Shown: one piece after another, positions 18,580-27,574 of the stretch
Position numbering within the stretch: position 1 is the stretch's first letter
Layout of the letters: each line of letters starts with the position of its first letter
Assembly (NCBI GenBank): GCA_017417055.1
Contig: JAFPZX010000173.1
Coordinates: 1-58,049, forward strand
Source: Anaerolineaceae bacterium
GTDB taxonomy: Bacteria > Chloroflexota > Anaerolineae > Anaerolineales > Anaerolineaceae
DNA length: 58,049 nucleotides
Direction: 5' to 3'
Translations under genes and position numbers: made by a program
The notes under the pieces: model-generated
Seen by the model: the letters and a program-made list of their open reading frames with translations, nothing else
Told to the model about the DNA's origin: nothing
Database searches by the model: none

Positions 18580-19467
18580 ATGAGATTTATTAAGAAACTT
18601 TTATCTTCACCTTATATACACCAGATGCGTCCGCGGCAGTACACAAAGAATGCCTTTATCTATGCGCCATTATTTTTTGACAGGCAGCTTTTCAATCCAC
18701 ATTCTTTCCTGATAACAACGCTTGGTTTTATCACCTTATGTATTCTTTCCAGTGCGGTTTACGTGCTGAACGACATCGTCGATGTCGACTCTGACAGGAA
18801 CCATCCGCAAAAAAAATACAGGCCGATTGCGTCCGGTAAAATATCAATCAAAAACGCGAAAATTTTTTGTGTTTGTTTATTTATCCTGGCATTTCTGATG
18901 GCCTTTCTGATAGATTCCAAATTCCTGATGCTCTGTATATTGATGGCAGTCATCAATATTGCCTATTCCTTCCGGCTGAAGCATATTCCGCTGATCGATG
19001 TAATTACCATCGGAATCCTTTTCATCATACGTGTTTACAGCGGGGCCATTCTCATCAAAGTCAAGATCTTTTCGCCCTGGCTTTATATCGTCACATTTAT
19101 GTTAGCCTTATACCTTGGTTTTGGGAAAAGGAGAGCCGAACTGGCAAGTATAGAGGGAACACAGAATAATGTCCGTCCGGTGTTGGATGGATACACGATA
19201 CCCTTCCTTGACCAGCTGATTTCCATCATCTCCACGATCATCATTATGTCCTATGCTCTTTACACTTTTTCGGGTCCCTCTGTCCCGGACAATAACCGGA
19301 TGCTGCTGACGATTCCTTTTGTCGTTTATGGCATCTTCCGTTATCTGTATCTGATCCAGGTCAAGCACCAGGGAGGTGCTCCCGAAGAAGTGCTGCTTTC
19401 CGACCGCTGGCTGCAGGGGACGATCCTTTTGTATGCAGTTTCCGTTATCTATGCGATTTATCTGTAA
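18580..19467 (+). CDS. ubiA: UbiA-family decaprenyl-phosphate phosphoribosyltransferase-like protein
   Basis: A 295-residue polytopic membrane prenyltransferase. The first Asp-rich motif is LNDIVDVDSDRNHPQKKYRPIASGKI, which with the N-terminal MRPRQYTKNAFIYAPLFF is the pattern of DPPR synthases that join a polyprenyl phosphate to phosphoribosyl pyrophosphate. The second motif region is LYLGFGKRRAEL. The frame is open to 18436, but the ATG at 18580 starts at the family's N-terminus and lies at the right distance from a consensus promoter. It heads an operon with mevalonate kinase and isopentenyl phosphate kinase, which make its prenyl precursors. Whether the product feeds arabinan-like glycans or another lipid is not known. 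Confidence 0.85.
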   Translation: MRFIKKLLSSPYIHQMRPRQYTKNAFIYAPLFFDRQLFNPHSFLITTLGFITLCILSSAVYVLNDIVDVDSDRNHPQKKYRPIASGKISIKNAKIFCVCLFILAFLMAFLIDSKFLMLCILMAVINIAYSFRLKHIPLIDVITIGILFIIRVYSGAILIKVKIFSPWLYIVTFMLALYLGFGKRRAELASIEGTQNNVRPVLDGYTIPFLDQLISIISTIIIMSYALYTFSGPSVPDNNRMLLTIPFVVYGIFRYLYLIQVKHQGGAPEEVLLSDRWLQGTILLYAVSVIYAIYL

Positions 19468-19476
19468 GGGTTTGAT

Positions 19477-20382
19477 ATGAATACTTCAGCAAGTGCACCG
19501 GCAAAGACAATTCTTTTTGGAGAACACGCTGTCGTCTATGGAGAGCCCGCTATCGCCATTCCACTGTCCGGAATCAGAACCTATGCGGAAATACATCCAA
19601 ATGGGAAAGAGTTTCGCATTATTTCAGAAAGTGCTCACCTGAACCGAACCTATGGTCAGCTTATCAAAGGCAGCGGTCTTGAAATGCTGTTATCAAAGCT
19701 GAAAGAAAGAATGGCAGTTCAAGAGCTGCCCGCTGACACACTGAAAATTACCGGCAACATTCCAATTGCCTCCGGATTAGGCTCCGGAGCTGCGCTTTCC
19801 GTTGCTGTTATCCGTGCATTCGCAAAACAATACAACTTATCTTTATCAACGGAAGACATAAATCAACTTGCCTACCAAATCGAAAAAATCTACCATGGAA
19901 ATCCTTCCGGGATCGATAATACAACCATTGCTTATGAACAGCCTATACTGTTCTCAAAAAATACAGGTTTTAGACCGATCAATGCGGATTTCACGAAATT
20001 GAATTTGCTGGTTATTGATTCCGGCATTTGCAGTAAAACCATCGATGTGGTAACCGATGTCAGAAATAATCTCACTGTAAATGAAAAATATATACGCGAA
20101 ATCGGCTCACTGGTTCGTTCGACTGTCAAAGCGCTTGATTCCGGAAATGAAACTGAAATCGGACAATTAATGACGGAAAACCACAGATTATTGCAGAATA
20201 TCAATGTGTCCTGTCCCGTACTGGATGAAATCATTCAAATCGGCATATCCAACGGTGCATTAGGCGGTAAACTGACCGGTGCAGGCCGCGGCGGAAACGC
20301 ATTGATTTTAGCAAAAAGCAAGGAAGATGCTGAAAAACTATCCTCGTTATACGTCAATAAAGGTTATAAGGTAATTCTATGA
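19477..20382 (+). CDS. mvk: Mevalonate kinase
   Basis: A 301-residue GHMP-family kinase phosphorylating mevalonate to mevalonate 5-phosphate. Seen: the N-terminal APAKTILFGEHAVVYGEPAIA, the GHMP glycine-rich motif PIASGLGSGAA (residues 96-106), the catalytic Asp region NPSGIDNTT (D147), and the third motif KLTGAGRGGNALIL. It lies 9 nt after ubiA and overlaps the isopentenyl phosphate kinase gene by 4 nt. Mevalonate kinases are rare in bacteria outside Gram-positive cocci, Chloroflexota and a few others, so the pairing with IPK is a good lineage marker. Confidence 0.95.
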   Translation: MNTSASAPAKTILFGEHAVVYGEPAIAIPLSGIRTYAEIHPNGKEFRIISESAHLNRTYGQLIKGSGLEMLLSKLKERMAVQELPADTLKITGNIPIASGLGSGAALSVAVIRAFAKQYNLSLSTEDINQLAYQIEKIYHGNPSGIDNTTIAYEQPILFSKNTGFRPINADFTKLNLLVIDSGICSKTIDVVTDVRNNLTVNEKYIREIGSLVRSTVKALDSGNETEIGQLMTENHRLLQNINVSCPVLDEIIQIGISNGALGGKLTGAGRGGNALILAKSKEDAEKLSSLYVNKGYKVIL

Positions 20383-21167
20383 TCACATTACTGAAACTTG
20401 GGGGATCTCTGATCACAGACAAAGACAGTCCGCACACTGCCAGACCGGATGTCATTCGCCGTCTGGGAAAGGAAATATTTGATTATTGGAGAACTGATCA
20501 TTCTCCGCTCATCATTGGACACGGGTCAGGATCATTCGGACATATCCCCGCAAAACGCTATGGGACCCGCCAAGGTGTCAAATCAGCGGAAGACTGGGCC
20601 GGGTTTGCGGAAGTCCATGCAGAAGCAGCCGCACTAAACCAGATCGTAACAAATCTTCTCAGGGAATCCGGACTGCCAATTATCAGCTTTGTCCCGATGA
20701 ATCAGGTAAAAACCAATAACGGGAGCATTACCCACTGGGACACATCTGAGATAGTGAAAAGTTTTTCGGAATATGGACTGATTCCGCTTATTTTCGGTGA
20801 CACGGTATTCGATACAAACCAAGGCGGCACGATCCTTTCCACCGAGGACCTGTTTGAGCATCTTTGCAGCTCCTTTGCGGAAAAGCCAAGAATCCTTTTA
20901 GCAGGACTTGAAGACGGGGTTTGGTATGATTTTCCGCGTAAAACAAAGCTCATCACAAAGATTTCAGCATCCGATAAGGATGACGATAGTTTTATTCAGG
21001 GATCGGCTTCAACAGACGTCACCGGGGGAATGCACGAAAAAGTTCGGCTGATGAAAGAACTCGTCAGAAACAACCGTGCTCAATCCGTTACCATTTTTTC
21101 AGGAGAGCAGGCCGGAAATCTGACAAACGCATTGCTGGGGATTCAAACCGGGACAACGATTATTTAG
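20379..21167 (+). CDS. ipk: Isopentenyl phosphate kinase
   Basis: A 262-residue amino-acid-kinase-fold enzyme that phosphorylates isopentenyl phosphate to isopentenyl diphosphate, the last step of the alternative mevalonate pathway of archaea and Chloroflexota. It starts MITLLKLGGSLITDK (K6 and K15 contact ATP phosphates) and has the family-specific GHGSGSFGHIPAKRYG, whose last His (H55) holds the substrate phosphate. Later segments are PLIFGDTVFD, LAGLEDGVW and STDVTGGMHEKV. It is coupled to mevalonate kinase by an ATGA overlap. A mevalonate-5-phosphate decarboxylase is required between the two kinases but is not in the window. Confidence 0.95.
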   Translation: MITLLKLGGSLITDKDSPHTARPDVIRRLGKEIFDYWRTDHSPLIIGHGSGSFGHIPAKRYGTRQGVKSAEDWAGFAEVHAEAAALNQIVTNLLRESGLPIISFVPMNQVKTNNGSITHWDTSEIVKSFSEYGLIPLIFGDTVFDTNQGGTILSTEDLFEHLCSSFAEKPRILLAGLEDGVWYDFPRKTKLITKISASDKDDDSFIQGSASTDVTGGMHEKVRLMKELVRNNRAQSVTIFSGEQAGNLTNALLGIQTGTTII

Positions 21168-21205
21168 GAAACCGGCAGATTGTACAGTTAATTCAAGGAG
21201 GTATT

Positions 21206-22360
21206 ATGAATTACGCTTCATCCGCAAATTTACTTCGCAAAGAAGAAGTTATCATCGCGCCTTACGGTACCCATTCCAAAGATACAAAAGGAAGGCTTTA
21301 TCCTGAAGATGATCACAGTTACCGCGGCTGTTATCAGCGTGACAAAGATCGGATTCTTCATACAACGTCATTCCGCCGTCTCGAATACAAAACGCAGGTT
21401 TTTGTAAATGACGAAGGAGACTATTATCGGACCCGTCTGACACATACTCTGGAAGTCGCGCAAATCGGACGTACGCTGGCCCGCGCACTGGGCGGAAATG
21501 AAGACCTTGCGGAAGCCATCTGCCTGGCGCATGACATGGGTCATCCTCCTTTCGGTCATTCCGGTGAAGCTGTCCTTGCGAAAAAGATGGTCAATCATGG
21601 CGGGTTCAATCATAACCGACAGACACTGCGCATCGTCACGGAACTGGAAAAACGCTATAATGGTTTCAATGGGTTAAACCTGTGCTATGAAACACTGGAA
21701 GGGATTGCGAAACACGAAACACAGTATGACACGATGGGCGACATGAATTTCAATCCCGATCTGCGCGGTTCTTTGGAAGCTCAAATTGCCAATATGGCAG
21801 ATGAAACGGCATATTCCGCGCACGACCTGGATGATGGCCTGCGATCCGGTTTGCTGACACTGGAAATGGTCCAAAACCTGGGAATATGGCGGATGATTTC
21901 CGATGAAATCCATTTTGCGGAGACAAAACTCAGTGATCTTGACCGCCATCGCTTCATCAACACACTCACAGGATTTGAGGTAAATGACATTGTTGAGCAT
22001 ACTGAACAATTGATTCAAAAAAATCGCATTGAATCTGTAAGTGATTTGGTTCACATGCCTTATAATATAGTGTCAAACAGTGATATGATGGTATCTCTGA
22101 ACAGAGAATTGAAAGATTTCCTGTTCAATAACATGTATCGTCATTACCGGGTTGTAAGAATGAGTGCAAAGGCTGACATGATCCTGTCACGCTTGTTCGA
22201 TTCCTTTCTGAGCAATCCGAAACTGCTCCCGACACATATTCAGGATATGATTCCTGAAAAGGGGCTGGAAGTCGCGATTTGCGATTATATTGCCGGGATG
22301 ACAGACCGATACGCTGTTGAACAATATCAAAAATTATTCGATCCGGAAATTCTGCCATAA
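21206..22360 (+). CDS. dgt: Deoxyguanosinetriphosphate triphosphohydrolase-like HD protein
   Basis: A 384-residue HD-domain phosphohydrolase hydrolysing dNTPs to nucleosides and triphosphate. The N-terminal RDKDRILHTTSFRRLEYKTQVF, the metal ligand His in RLTHTLEVAQIGR, the HD pair in CLAHDMGHPPFGHSGE and the later MADETAYSAHDLDDGL all match the type 2 dNTPase group. AAGGAGG precedes the ATG. It follows ipk after 38 nt and may be in the same transcript, though no metabolic link with isoprenoids is known. Only 384 residues long, so it lacks the longer insertions of the E. coli Dgt type. Confidence 0.93.
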   Translation: MNYASSANLLRKEEVIIAPYGTHSKDTKGRLYPEDDHSYRGCYQRDKDRILHTTSFRRLEYKTQVFVNDEGDYYRTRLTHTLEVAQIGRTLARALGGNEDLAEAICLAHDMGHPPFGHSGEAVLAKKMVNHGGFNHNRQTLRIVTELEKRYNGFNGLNLCYETLEGIAKHETQYDTMGDMNFNPDLRGSLEAQIANMADETAYSAHDLDDGLRSGLLTLEMVQNLGIWRMISDEIHFAETKLSDLDRHRFINTLTGFEVNDIVEHTEQLIQKNRIESVSDLVHMPYNIVSNSDMMVSLNRELKDFLFNNMYRHYRVVRMSAKADMILSRLFDSFLSNPKLLPTHIQDMIPEKGLEVAICDYIAGMTDRYAVEQYQKLFDPEILP

Positions 22361-22436
22361 ACCGTATCGATAATGTTTTGAATATAAAATAAATTTGAAA
22401 GTGGCATAACACTTTTATTACACAAGAGGTGATTTT

Positions 22437-22910
22437 ATGGCTGAACAGGCAACATATTTAACTGCGGAAGGAAAGAAAAAGCTGGAAGATGAGCTTGAGG
22501 AGTTGAAAAACGTCAAGCGTCCGGAAATTGCAGCCCGGCTTCGTCACGCGATTGAACAGGGTGATATTTCAGAAAACGCTGATTATTCCTCAGCAAAGGA
22601 AGATCAGGGATTCATGGAAGGCCGCATTCAGGAACTGGAAAAGCTGCTTTCCAATGTGAAACTGATTGATGAAATGGACCGTGAAAAGGGTGTCGTAAAC
22701 ATCGGATCTGTCGTAACGCTGCTCGAAGAAGGTGAAGATGAAGCAGAAGAATATACGATCGTCGGAACGCATGAAGCTGACCCGATGAACAACCGCATTT
22801 CTTTCCTTTCCCCGATCGGTGCCGCGATTCATAAACGCAAACAGGGCGAAACTGTTACCGTTGAGACCCCCGGCGGAACCATCCGAATGAAAATTGTAAA
22901 AGTTATGTAG
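22437..22910 (+). CDS. greA: Transcription elongation factor GreA
   Basis: A 157-residue protein with the N-terminal coiled coil that enters the RNA polymerase secondary channel. The tip acidic residues are in HAIEQGDISENADYSSAKEDQG, the canonical GreA signature including the catalytic D and E. The C-terminal FKBP-like domain includes IGSVVTLLEEGE and ISFLSPIGAAIHKRKQGETVTVETPGG. Length is standard. AAGAGGTG lies upstream of the ATG. Confidence 0.97.
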   Translation: MAEQATYLTAEGKKKLEDELEELKNVKRPEIAARLRHAIEQGDISENADYSSAKEDQGFMEGRIQELEKLLSNVKLIDEMDREKGVVNIGSVVTLLEEGEDEAEEYTIVGTHEADPMNNRISFLSPIGAAIHKRKQGETVTVETPGGTIRMKIVKVM

Positions 22911-22960
22911 GGTATAATAAATAATGACAATGCGTTAAAAGCTTGTTCTGGAGGTACTTT

Positions 22961-24205
22961 ATGAGTTATATTCGTGACATTTCCCTTGCACCGTCAGGGA
23001 ATGATAAGATAGAATGGGTTCGCCGCAACATGCCGCTGCTGCGCAATATCCAAAAACAATTTGAAAAAGATCAGCCGTTCAAAGGACTGAAAATCGGTCT
23101 TTCGATCCATCTGGAAGCGAAAACCGCTTATTTGTGCCGTGTTCTCGCGTCAGGCGGTGCCGAAATGCACATCACCGGCTCCAATCCGCTTTCCACTCAG
23201 GATGATGTCGCGGCCGCTTTAGCTGACGGCGGATTGAATGTTTACGCTTTTCATGGCGCAGATGCTAAACTGTATGATGAATGTATCGAAATGGTCGTCA
23301 AAGCTGAACCCGATATTGTCATCGATGACGGCGGTGACATTCTGAACATGATGCATAACAAATATCCTGAAATCGAAAAGAAGGTTATCGGCGGCGGTGA
23401 AGAAACAACCACAGGTATCATCCGCCTCAAAGCAATGGAACGTGACGGCGAACTGAAGTTCCCGATGTTTGACGTCAATGACGCCAACTGCAAGCATTTG
23501 TTTGATAACCGCTACGGTACCGGTCAGTCCGTGTTTGACGGAATTAACGGAACGACAAACCTTATCGTTGCCGGTAAGCATGTCGTAGTAGCCGGTTATG
23601 GCTGGTGCGGACGCGGAACCGCCATGCGTGCCAAAGGTTTAGGCGCGAAAGTCATCATCACCGAAGTCGACCCGGTAAAAGCGATTGAAGCAGTCATGGA
23701 CGGATTCGAAGTGATGCCGATGAAAGATGCAGCCAAAATCGGTGACGTATTTGTAACGACCACCGGATGCAATCAGGTGATTACAGAGGATCATTTCTAC
23801 ACCATGAAAGATGGCGTACTGCTTTCCAATGCCGGTCACTTCAATGTGGAGGTTGATGTCGCCCGGTTGGAGGAAATTGCCGTCGAATCCAGACAGATGA
23901 AACCGAACATTATGGGATACAAACTGAGCAACGGCAACTGGTTGTATGTCTTGGGTGAAGGACGCCTGGTCAATCTGGCAGCAGGGAACGGGCACCCGGC
24001 AGAAATTATGGACATGAGCTTCGCGATTCAGGCACTTTGCGCCCGCTACGTAGCCGACCATCGAGGAAAATTACCGGTAAAATTAATGCCGGTGCCGGAA
24101 GAAATCGACAACCAGGTCGCTCATATGAAACTGGAAAGCATGGGCATTTCAATCGATGTGCTGACACCGGAACAGGAAAAATATCTGAGTTCCTGGCAAA
24201 TTTAA
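22961..24205 (+). CDS. ahcY: Adenosylhomocysteinase
   Basis: A 414-residue NAD-dependent enzyme that reversibly splits S-adenosylhomocysteine into adenosine and homocysteine. Seen: GLKIGLSIHLEAKTAYLCRVLASGGAE near the N-terminus, substrate residues around IDDGGDILN, GGGEETTTGIIRL, the NAD-binding VVVAGYGWCGRGTAMRAKGLG, and the C-terminal NGHPAEIMDMSFA. The ORF is open to a TTG at 22943, but the ATG at 22961 follows TGGAGG and begins MSYIRDISLAP, the family start. It precedes a deaminase acting on the same class of compound, forming a SAM by-product neighbourhood with the genes to 28.6 kb. Confidence 0.97.
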   Translation: MSYIRDISLAPSGNDKIEWVRRNMPLLRNIQKQFEKDQPFKGLKIGLSIHLEAKTAYLCRVLASGGAEMHITGSNPLSTQDDVAAALADGGLNVYAFHGADAKLYDECIEMVVKAEPDIVIDDGGDILNMMHNKYPEIEKKVIGGGEETTTGIIRLKAMERDGELKFPMFDVNDANCKHLFDNRYGTGQSVFDGINGTTNLIVAGKHVVVAGYGWCGRGTAMRAKGLGAKVIITEVDPVKAIEAVMDGFEVMPMKDAAKIGDVFVTTTGCNQVITEDHFYTMKDGVLLSNAGHFNVEVDVARLEEIAVESRQMKPNIMGYKLSNGNWLYVLGEGRLVNLAAGNGHPAEIMDMSFAIQALCARYVADHRGKLPVKLMPVPEEIDNQVAHMKLESMGISIDVLTPEQEKYLSSWQI

Positions 24206-24211
24206 GGAATC

Positions 24212-24297
24212 ACTGATTAATTCATCTGAGTCAAATGTGACCTGTTTTCGTTGACTCAGGCTTGAGTCAACAGAACCGGCTGCTCCGACTCTGTGAA
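24212..24297 (+). repeat. Dispersed palindrome, copy B
   Basis: Alpha arm with GAGTCAAATGTGACC and TTTTCGTTGACTCA. The beta arm in reverse complement reads AGTCGGAGCAGCC and TTCTGTTGACTCAAG. Plus orientation, directly downstream of ahcY. Confidence 0.78.
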
Positions 24298-24309
24298 GAA
24301 AATGAATGT

Positions 24310-24343
24310 TTGAAGATGACCTCCGTTTGGGGTCATCTTTCAA
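24310..24343 (+). terminator. Hairpin downstream of ahcY
   Basis: Arms TTGAAGATGACC and GGTCATCTTTCAA (one bulge, 9-nt loop). There is no long T run, so termination strength is uncertain. Confidence 0.5.
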
Positions 24344-24477
24344 CATATAATTATTGTACTTTTGCTGAGAAAAGCACACCGGGTCTGTTTTTGCCATCGG
24401 TCCTCCCAAAAGACTGCATTGTTTGGTGCATAATGCCTTATTACGAATGGTAAACCTATTGATCGAAAGAGGTAAAA

Positions 24478-25782
24478 ATGAAAATTTTATTTGAACACGC
24501 CGACATTCTTTTGACAGAAGAAAATGAATTTTCTGAATTAAATAACTCATATTTAGCTGTTGAAGACAAAAAGATTAGTTATATCGGCAAAGAACGTCCG
24601 GAAGGCTCTTTTGACGTAATCAAAGATTACAGCAATAAATTGTTGATGCCCGGTCTCATCAATACACATTGTCACGCAGCGATGGTCATGTTGAGAGGTC
24701 TTGGCAGTGACCTGCCGCTGCATGAATGGCTGTTTGAAAAAATGATGCCGGTCGAGGACCGCTTCAAGGCTCAAACCATTCGAATCGCATCGGAATTAGC
24801 CTTGCTCGAAATGATTTCCACCGGAACGACCAGTTTTTCCGATATGTATTTTTTCTGCCCCTCTACTGCTGACGCCTGCCTTGAAGCCGGTATCAAGGCA
24901 AATATAAGCCGTCCGATGCAGTCCTTTGACCCGGCAGATGAATACAAAACCATGTACCGAAAACAAGAAGCAGATGAACTTTTCAAATATTACAATGGGC
25001 TTGGAGATGGTCGGATCCTGATTGACGACTCCATTCACGCGGAATATACCTGCCGAGAAGATATCGTCCGGGCTCACAGTCTCGTAGCCAAAGAACGCGG
25101 CACACGAATGCATATCCACCTATCGGAGACCAAGAAGGAACATGAGGAATGTATTCAAAAGTACGGCAAGACCCCTGCCCGCTGGTTTGCGGACCTGGGC
25201 GCGTTTGACCTGCCCGCATTTGCCGCGCACTGTGTTTGGGTTAGCGATGAAGATATTGCACTTTTAGCCGAAAAAGGAGTAAGCGCTGTACATAATCCTT
25301 CTTCAAACATGAAACTTGGGAGCGGCTTTGCACCAATCGTGAAAATGCAGAAAGCAGGAATCAATATTACGCTCGGTACGGATGGAGCAGCCTCCAACAA
25401 CAACCTGAACATGTTTGAGGAACTGCATATCGCATCGATCATTCATAATGGCTATATGCAGGACCCGACAGTAGTCAAATGCACCGATACCCTGCGCATG
25501 GCAACCGTCAACGGAGCCAAACTGCAGGGCCGTCCGGATACCGGCGCTCTGAAAGTCGGAAACTGCGCGGATATTATTGCAATCGATCTGGACAAACCGC
25601 ATCTTTTCCCCAATAATGATACAGTCGCGCTCCTGTGCTACAGTGCGCAGGGTTCCGACGTCTGCATGAACATGGTTGACGGTGAAATCCTTTATGAGAA
25701 TGGCGAATTCCTGACAATCGACCGGGAAAAGGTATTGTTCAATACCCGTGTTGCGGAAAAAGAACTTCTCGGTTATGAATAA
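24478..25782 (+). CDS. mtaD: S-adenosylhomocysteine / 5'-methylthioadenosine / 5'-deoxyadenosine deaminase
   Basis: A 434-residue amidohydrolase of the MtaD/DadD family that deaminates the adenine ring of SAM-derived nucleosides to the inosine analogue. Metal ligands: PGLINTHCHAAMVMLRG (HxH), the middle His residues in MHIHLSETKKE and FAAHCVWV, and the Asp in LGTDGAASNNNLNM. The active-site VHNPSSNMKLGSG is also typical. Length fits. It follows ahcY by about 270 bp and lies 13 nt before an MtnA-like gene, so it is probably the first enzyme of a deaminase-first salvage route. GAGGT precedes the ATG. Which nucleoside is preferred cannot be read from sequence. Confidence 0.92.
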   Translation: MKILFEHADILLTEENEFSELNNSYLAVEDKKISYIGKERPEGSFDVIKDYSNKLLMPGLINTHCHAAMVMLRGLGSDLPLHEWLFEKMMPVEDRFKAQTIRIASELALLEMISTGTTSFSDMYFFCPSTADACLEAGIKANISRPMQSFDPADEYKTMYRKQEADELFKYYNGLGDGRILIDDSIHAEYTCREDIVRAHSLVAKERGTRMHIHLSETKKEHEECIQKYGKTPARWFADLGAFDLPAFAAHCVWVSDEDIALLAEKGVSAVHNPSSNMKLGSGFAPIVKMQKAGINITLGTDGAASNNNLNMFEELHIASIIHNGYMQDPTVVKCTDTLRMATVNGAKLQGRPDTGALKVGNCADIIAIDLDKPHLFPNNDTVALLCYSAQGSDVCMNMVDGEILYENGEFLTIDREKVLFNTRVAEKELLGYE

Positions 25783-25795
25783 TACAGGAGATAAA

Positions 25796-26860
25796 ATGGA
25801 AAGACAGGATAAAGACCTTGCATTTATGCTTCAATATGAAAATATAGCCTGGTACGAAAACGGCGAAGTCCGGATCCTGGACCGCAGAATTTATCCGGCA
25901 AATATTTCTTTTGTGATTTGTAAAACACATCAGGAAGTCACCCAGGCCATCCGTGATATGGTAACGCAGTCCGCAGGACCTTTCACAGCAGCCGCGATGG
26001 GAATGGCACTTGCCGCCTGGGAGTGCCGTGATCTCGGAAAAACCGAACAGATTGACTTTCTTGAAAAAGCGTCTGAAAACATCTCCCATGCCAGACCAAC
26101 GACAGTCAAACGTATGCAGCTGATCACGGAAGGCTGTCTGGAAGCAGCCCGACAGGCGTTGGATGCGGGGATTCCGGTTCCAGAAGCAATTCGGGATCAT
26201 GCGGTCAACACAAATAATATCCGCTATGCGAAAGTCGGAAAAGTTGCCGAATATCTGGTAGACATGATCCCTGATAATGGAACTGTCATGACGCAATGCT
26301 TTGGCGAAACCATCGTTGGACAGATGCTGCGGGTGGCAAAAGAACGGGGAAAGACAGTAAAAGTGGTCTGTCCGGAGACGAGACCTTATTTTCAGGGCGC
26401 AAGACTCACAGCTACTGTCGCGCATGACATGGGGTTTGATACCACCGTTATCACCGATAATATGCCGGCCTGGTATATGGAAAAGGAAGGCGTGGATATC
26501 TTCACCTGCGCGGCAGACGCAATCTGTCTTGACGGATATGTGGTCAACAAAATCGGCACTTATCAGCTGGCGATTGTAGCAAAATATATGAAGATCCCGA
26601 TGTTTGTCACCGGAGTCCCGGATAAAGGCCACCCTGCTCATGATACAATCAAAATCGAAATGAGGGATCCGGAATTCCCGCTGCAGGCGATGGGTGTGCG
26701 TACTGCGGATCAGGGCGTCAAAGGCTGGTATCCCTCCTTTGATATGACACCGCCGCATCTTATCTCCGGTATCGTCACAGACCGAGGTATCTTTTCCCCT
26801 TATGACCTGCATCGCTATTTTGATCAGGGTGATTTAGGGGAATATGAGATGGTTGTGTGA
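25796..26860 (+). CDS. mtnA: Methylthioribose- or deoxyribose-1-phosphate isomerase (MtnA/DrdI-like)
   Basis: A 354-residue protein of the eIF2B alpha/beta/delta-like family. It isomerises 5-methylthioribose 1-phosphate (or 5-deoxyribose 1-phosphate) to the ribulose form. Catalytic Cys lies in VMTQCFGETIVG (C168) and catalytic Asp in FTCAADAICLDG (D241), at the positions of C160 and D240 of the Bacillus enzyme. CPETRPYFQGARLTA and VNKIGTYQLAIVAK are family signatures. The start at 25796 follows ACAGGAG; the longer open frame overlaps mtaD. It is clearly diverged from textbook MtnA (TQCFGE instead of TxCNTG), consistent with a sub-specificity such as 5-deoxyribose 1-phosphate. Confidence 0.85.
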   Translation: MERQDKDLAFMLQYENIAWYENGEVRILDRRIYPANISFVICKTHQEVTQAIRDMVTQSAGPFTAAAMGMALAAWECRDLGKTEQIDFLEKASENISHARPTTVKRMQLITEGCLEAARQALDAGIPVPEAIRDHAVNTNNIRYAKVGKVAEYLVDMIPDNGTVMTQCFGETIVGQMLRVAKERGKTVKVVCPETRPYFQGARLTATVAHDMGFDTTVITDNMPAWYMEKEGVDIFTCAADAICLDGYVVNKIGTYQLAIVAKYMKIPMFVTGVPDKGHPAHDTIKIEMRDPEFPLQAMGVRTADQGVKGWYPSFDMTPPHLISGIVTDRGIFSPYDLHRYFDQGDLGEYEMVV

Positions 26861-26879
26861 TACAGATTCTAAGGAAGCA

Positions 26880-26950
26880 CCGATAGTTCATTCTGAGTCA
26901 AAACTGACCTGTTTTCGTCGAATCATTCAACGTGAATAGGTCATTAATCA
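26880..26950 (+). repeat. Degenerate dispersed palindrome, copy C
   Basis: The left half keeps TTCATTCTGAGTCAAA and TGACCTGTTTTCGTCGA. The right half is shortened (TTCAACGTGAATAGGTCA). It lies between mtnA and the aldolase gene. Confidence 0.55.
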
Positions 26951-26974
26951 GCGTTACACTAAGCTAATATAAAT

Positions 26975-27574
26975 ATGAAACTGATAGATGAATTAAAACT
27001 GGAAATTGTTGATAAATCGCTGCAGGCATTCAAAGCCGGACTTTTTGCCGGAACAAGCGGAAACATGAGCACCTACATTCCGGAAGAAAGGGTGATGCTC
27101 ATCACACCGACAAGTGTCCGCTATGAGATCATGAGGCCGAACCAGATCGTGGAAATGCGTCTGGATGGAACTGTCCTTTCCAATGGGAAACCCAGCTCTG
27201 AATGGCATTTGCATGCGGAAATGTATAAGGCGCATGAAAACATTCGAGCCGTTTTTCATACCCACAGTCCCTATGGTACCGCATTTGCCGTCAACCACAT
27301 GTCAATTCCCGCTGTATTGATCGAAGCTTATTTCTTCCTGGGCGGAGAAATTCCCTGCGCGAAATATGCCACGCCCGGCACACCGGAAGTAGGTATCTAC
27401 GCGTCAGAAACCATAGGTGACAAAGGTGGAGTACTGCTTGCCAATCATGGCGTTGTTGCTGTCGGCAGGAATCTCGCGGAAGCTTATCTGCGAGCCGAAT
27501 ACATCGAAGATGCCGCGAAAATCTATACGTTCGCAAAACAGCTCGGCACTCCGATTGAACTGAAACAGCTATAA
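26975..27574 (+). CDS. Class II aldolase (fuculose-phosphate aldolase / Ald2 type)
   Basis: A 199-residue zinc-dependent aldolase of the class II AraD/FucA family. The zinc-site residues are in FHTHSPYGTAFA (HxH) and LLANHGVVAVG (third His). The catalytic Glu region is SSEWHLHAEMYK, and the N-terminus has AGLFAGTSGNMS. Members split ketose 1-phosphates into DHAP and an aldehyde. Placed behind an MtnA-like isomerase it probably cleaves 5-methylthioribulose 1-phosphate or 5-deoxyribulose 1-phosphate (the DHAP shunt). No Shine-Dalgarno precedes the ATG; TAATAT 4 nt and TACACT 14 nt upstream leave room only for a very short leader. Fuculose phosphate is the alternative substrate. Confidence 0.88.
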   Translation: MKLIDELKLEIVDKSLQAFKAGLFAGTSGNMSTYIPEERVMLITPTSVRYEIMRPNQIVEMRLDGTVLSNGKPSSEWHLHAEMYKAHENIRAVFHTHSPYGTAFAVNHMSIPAVLIEAYFFLGGEIPCAKYATPGTPEVGIYASETIGDKGGVLLANHGVVAVGRNLAEAYLRAEYIEDAAKIYTFAKQLGTPIELKQL

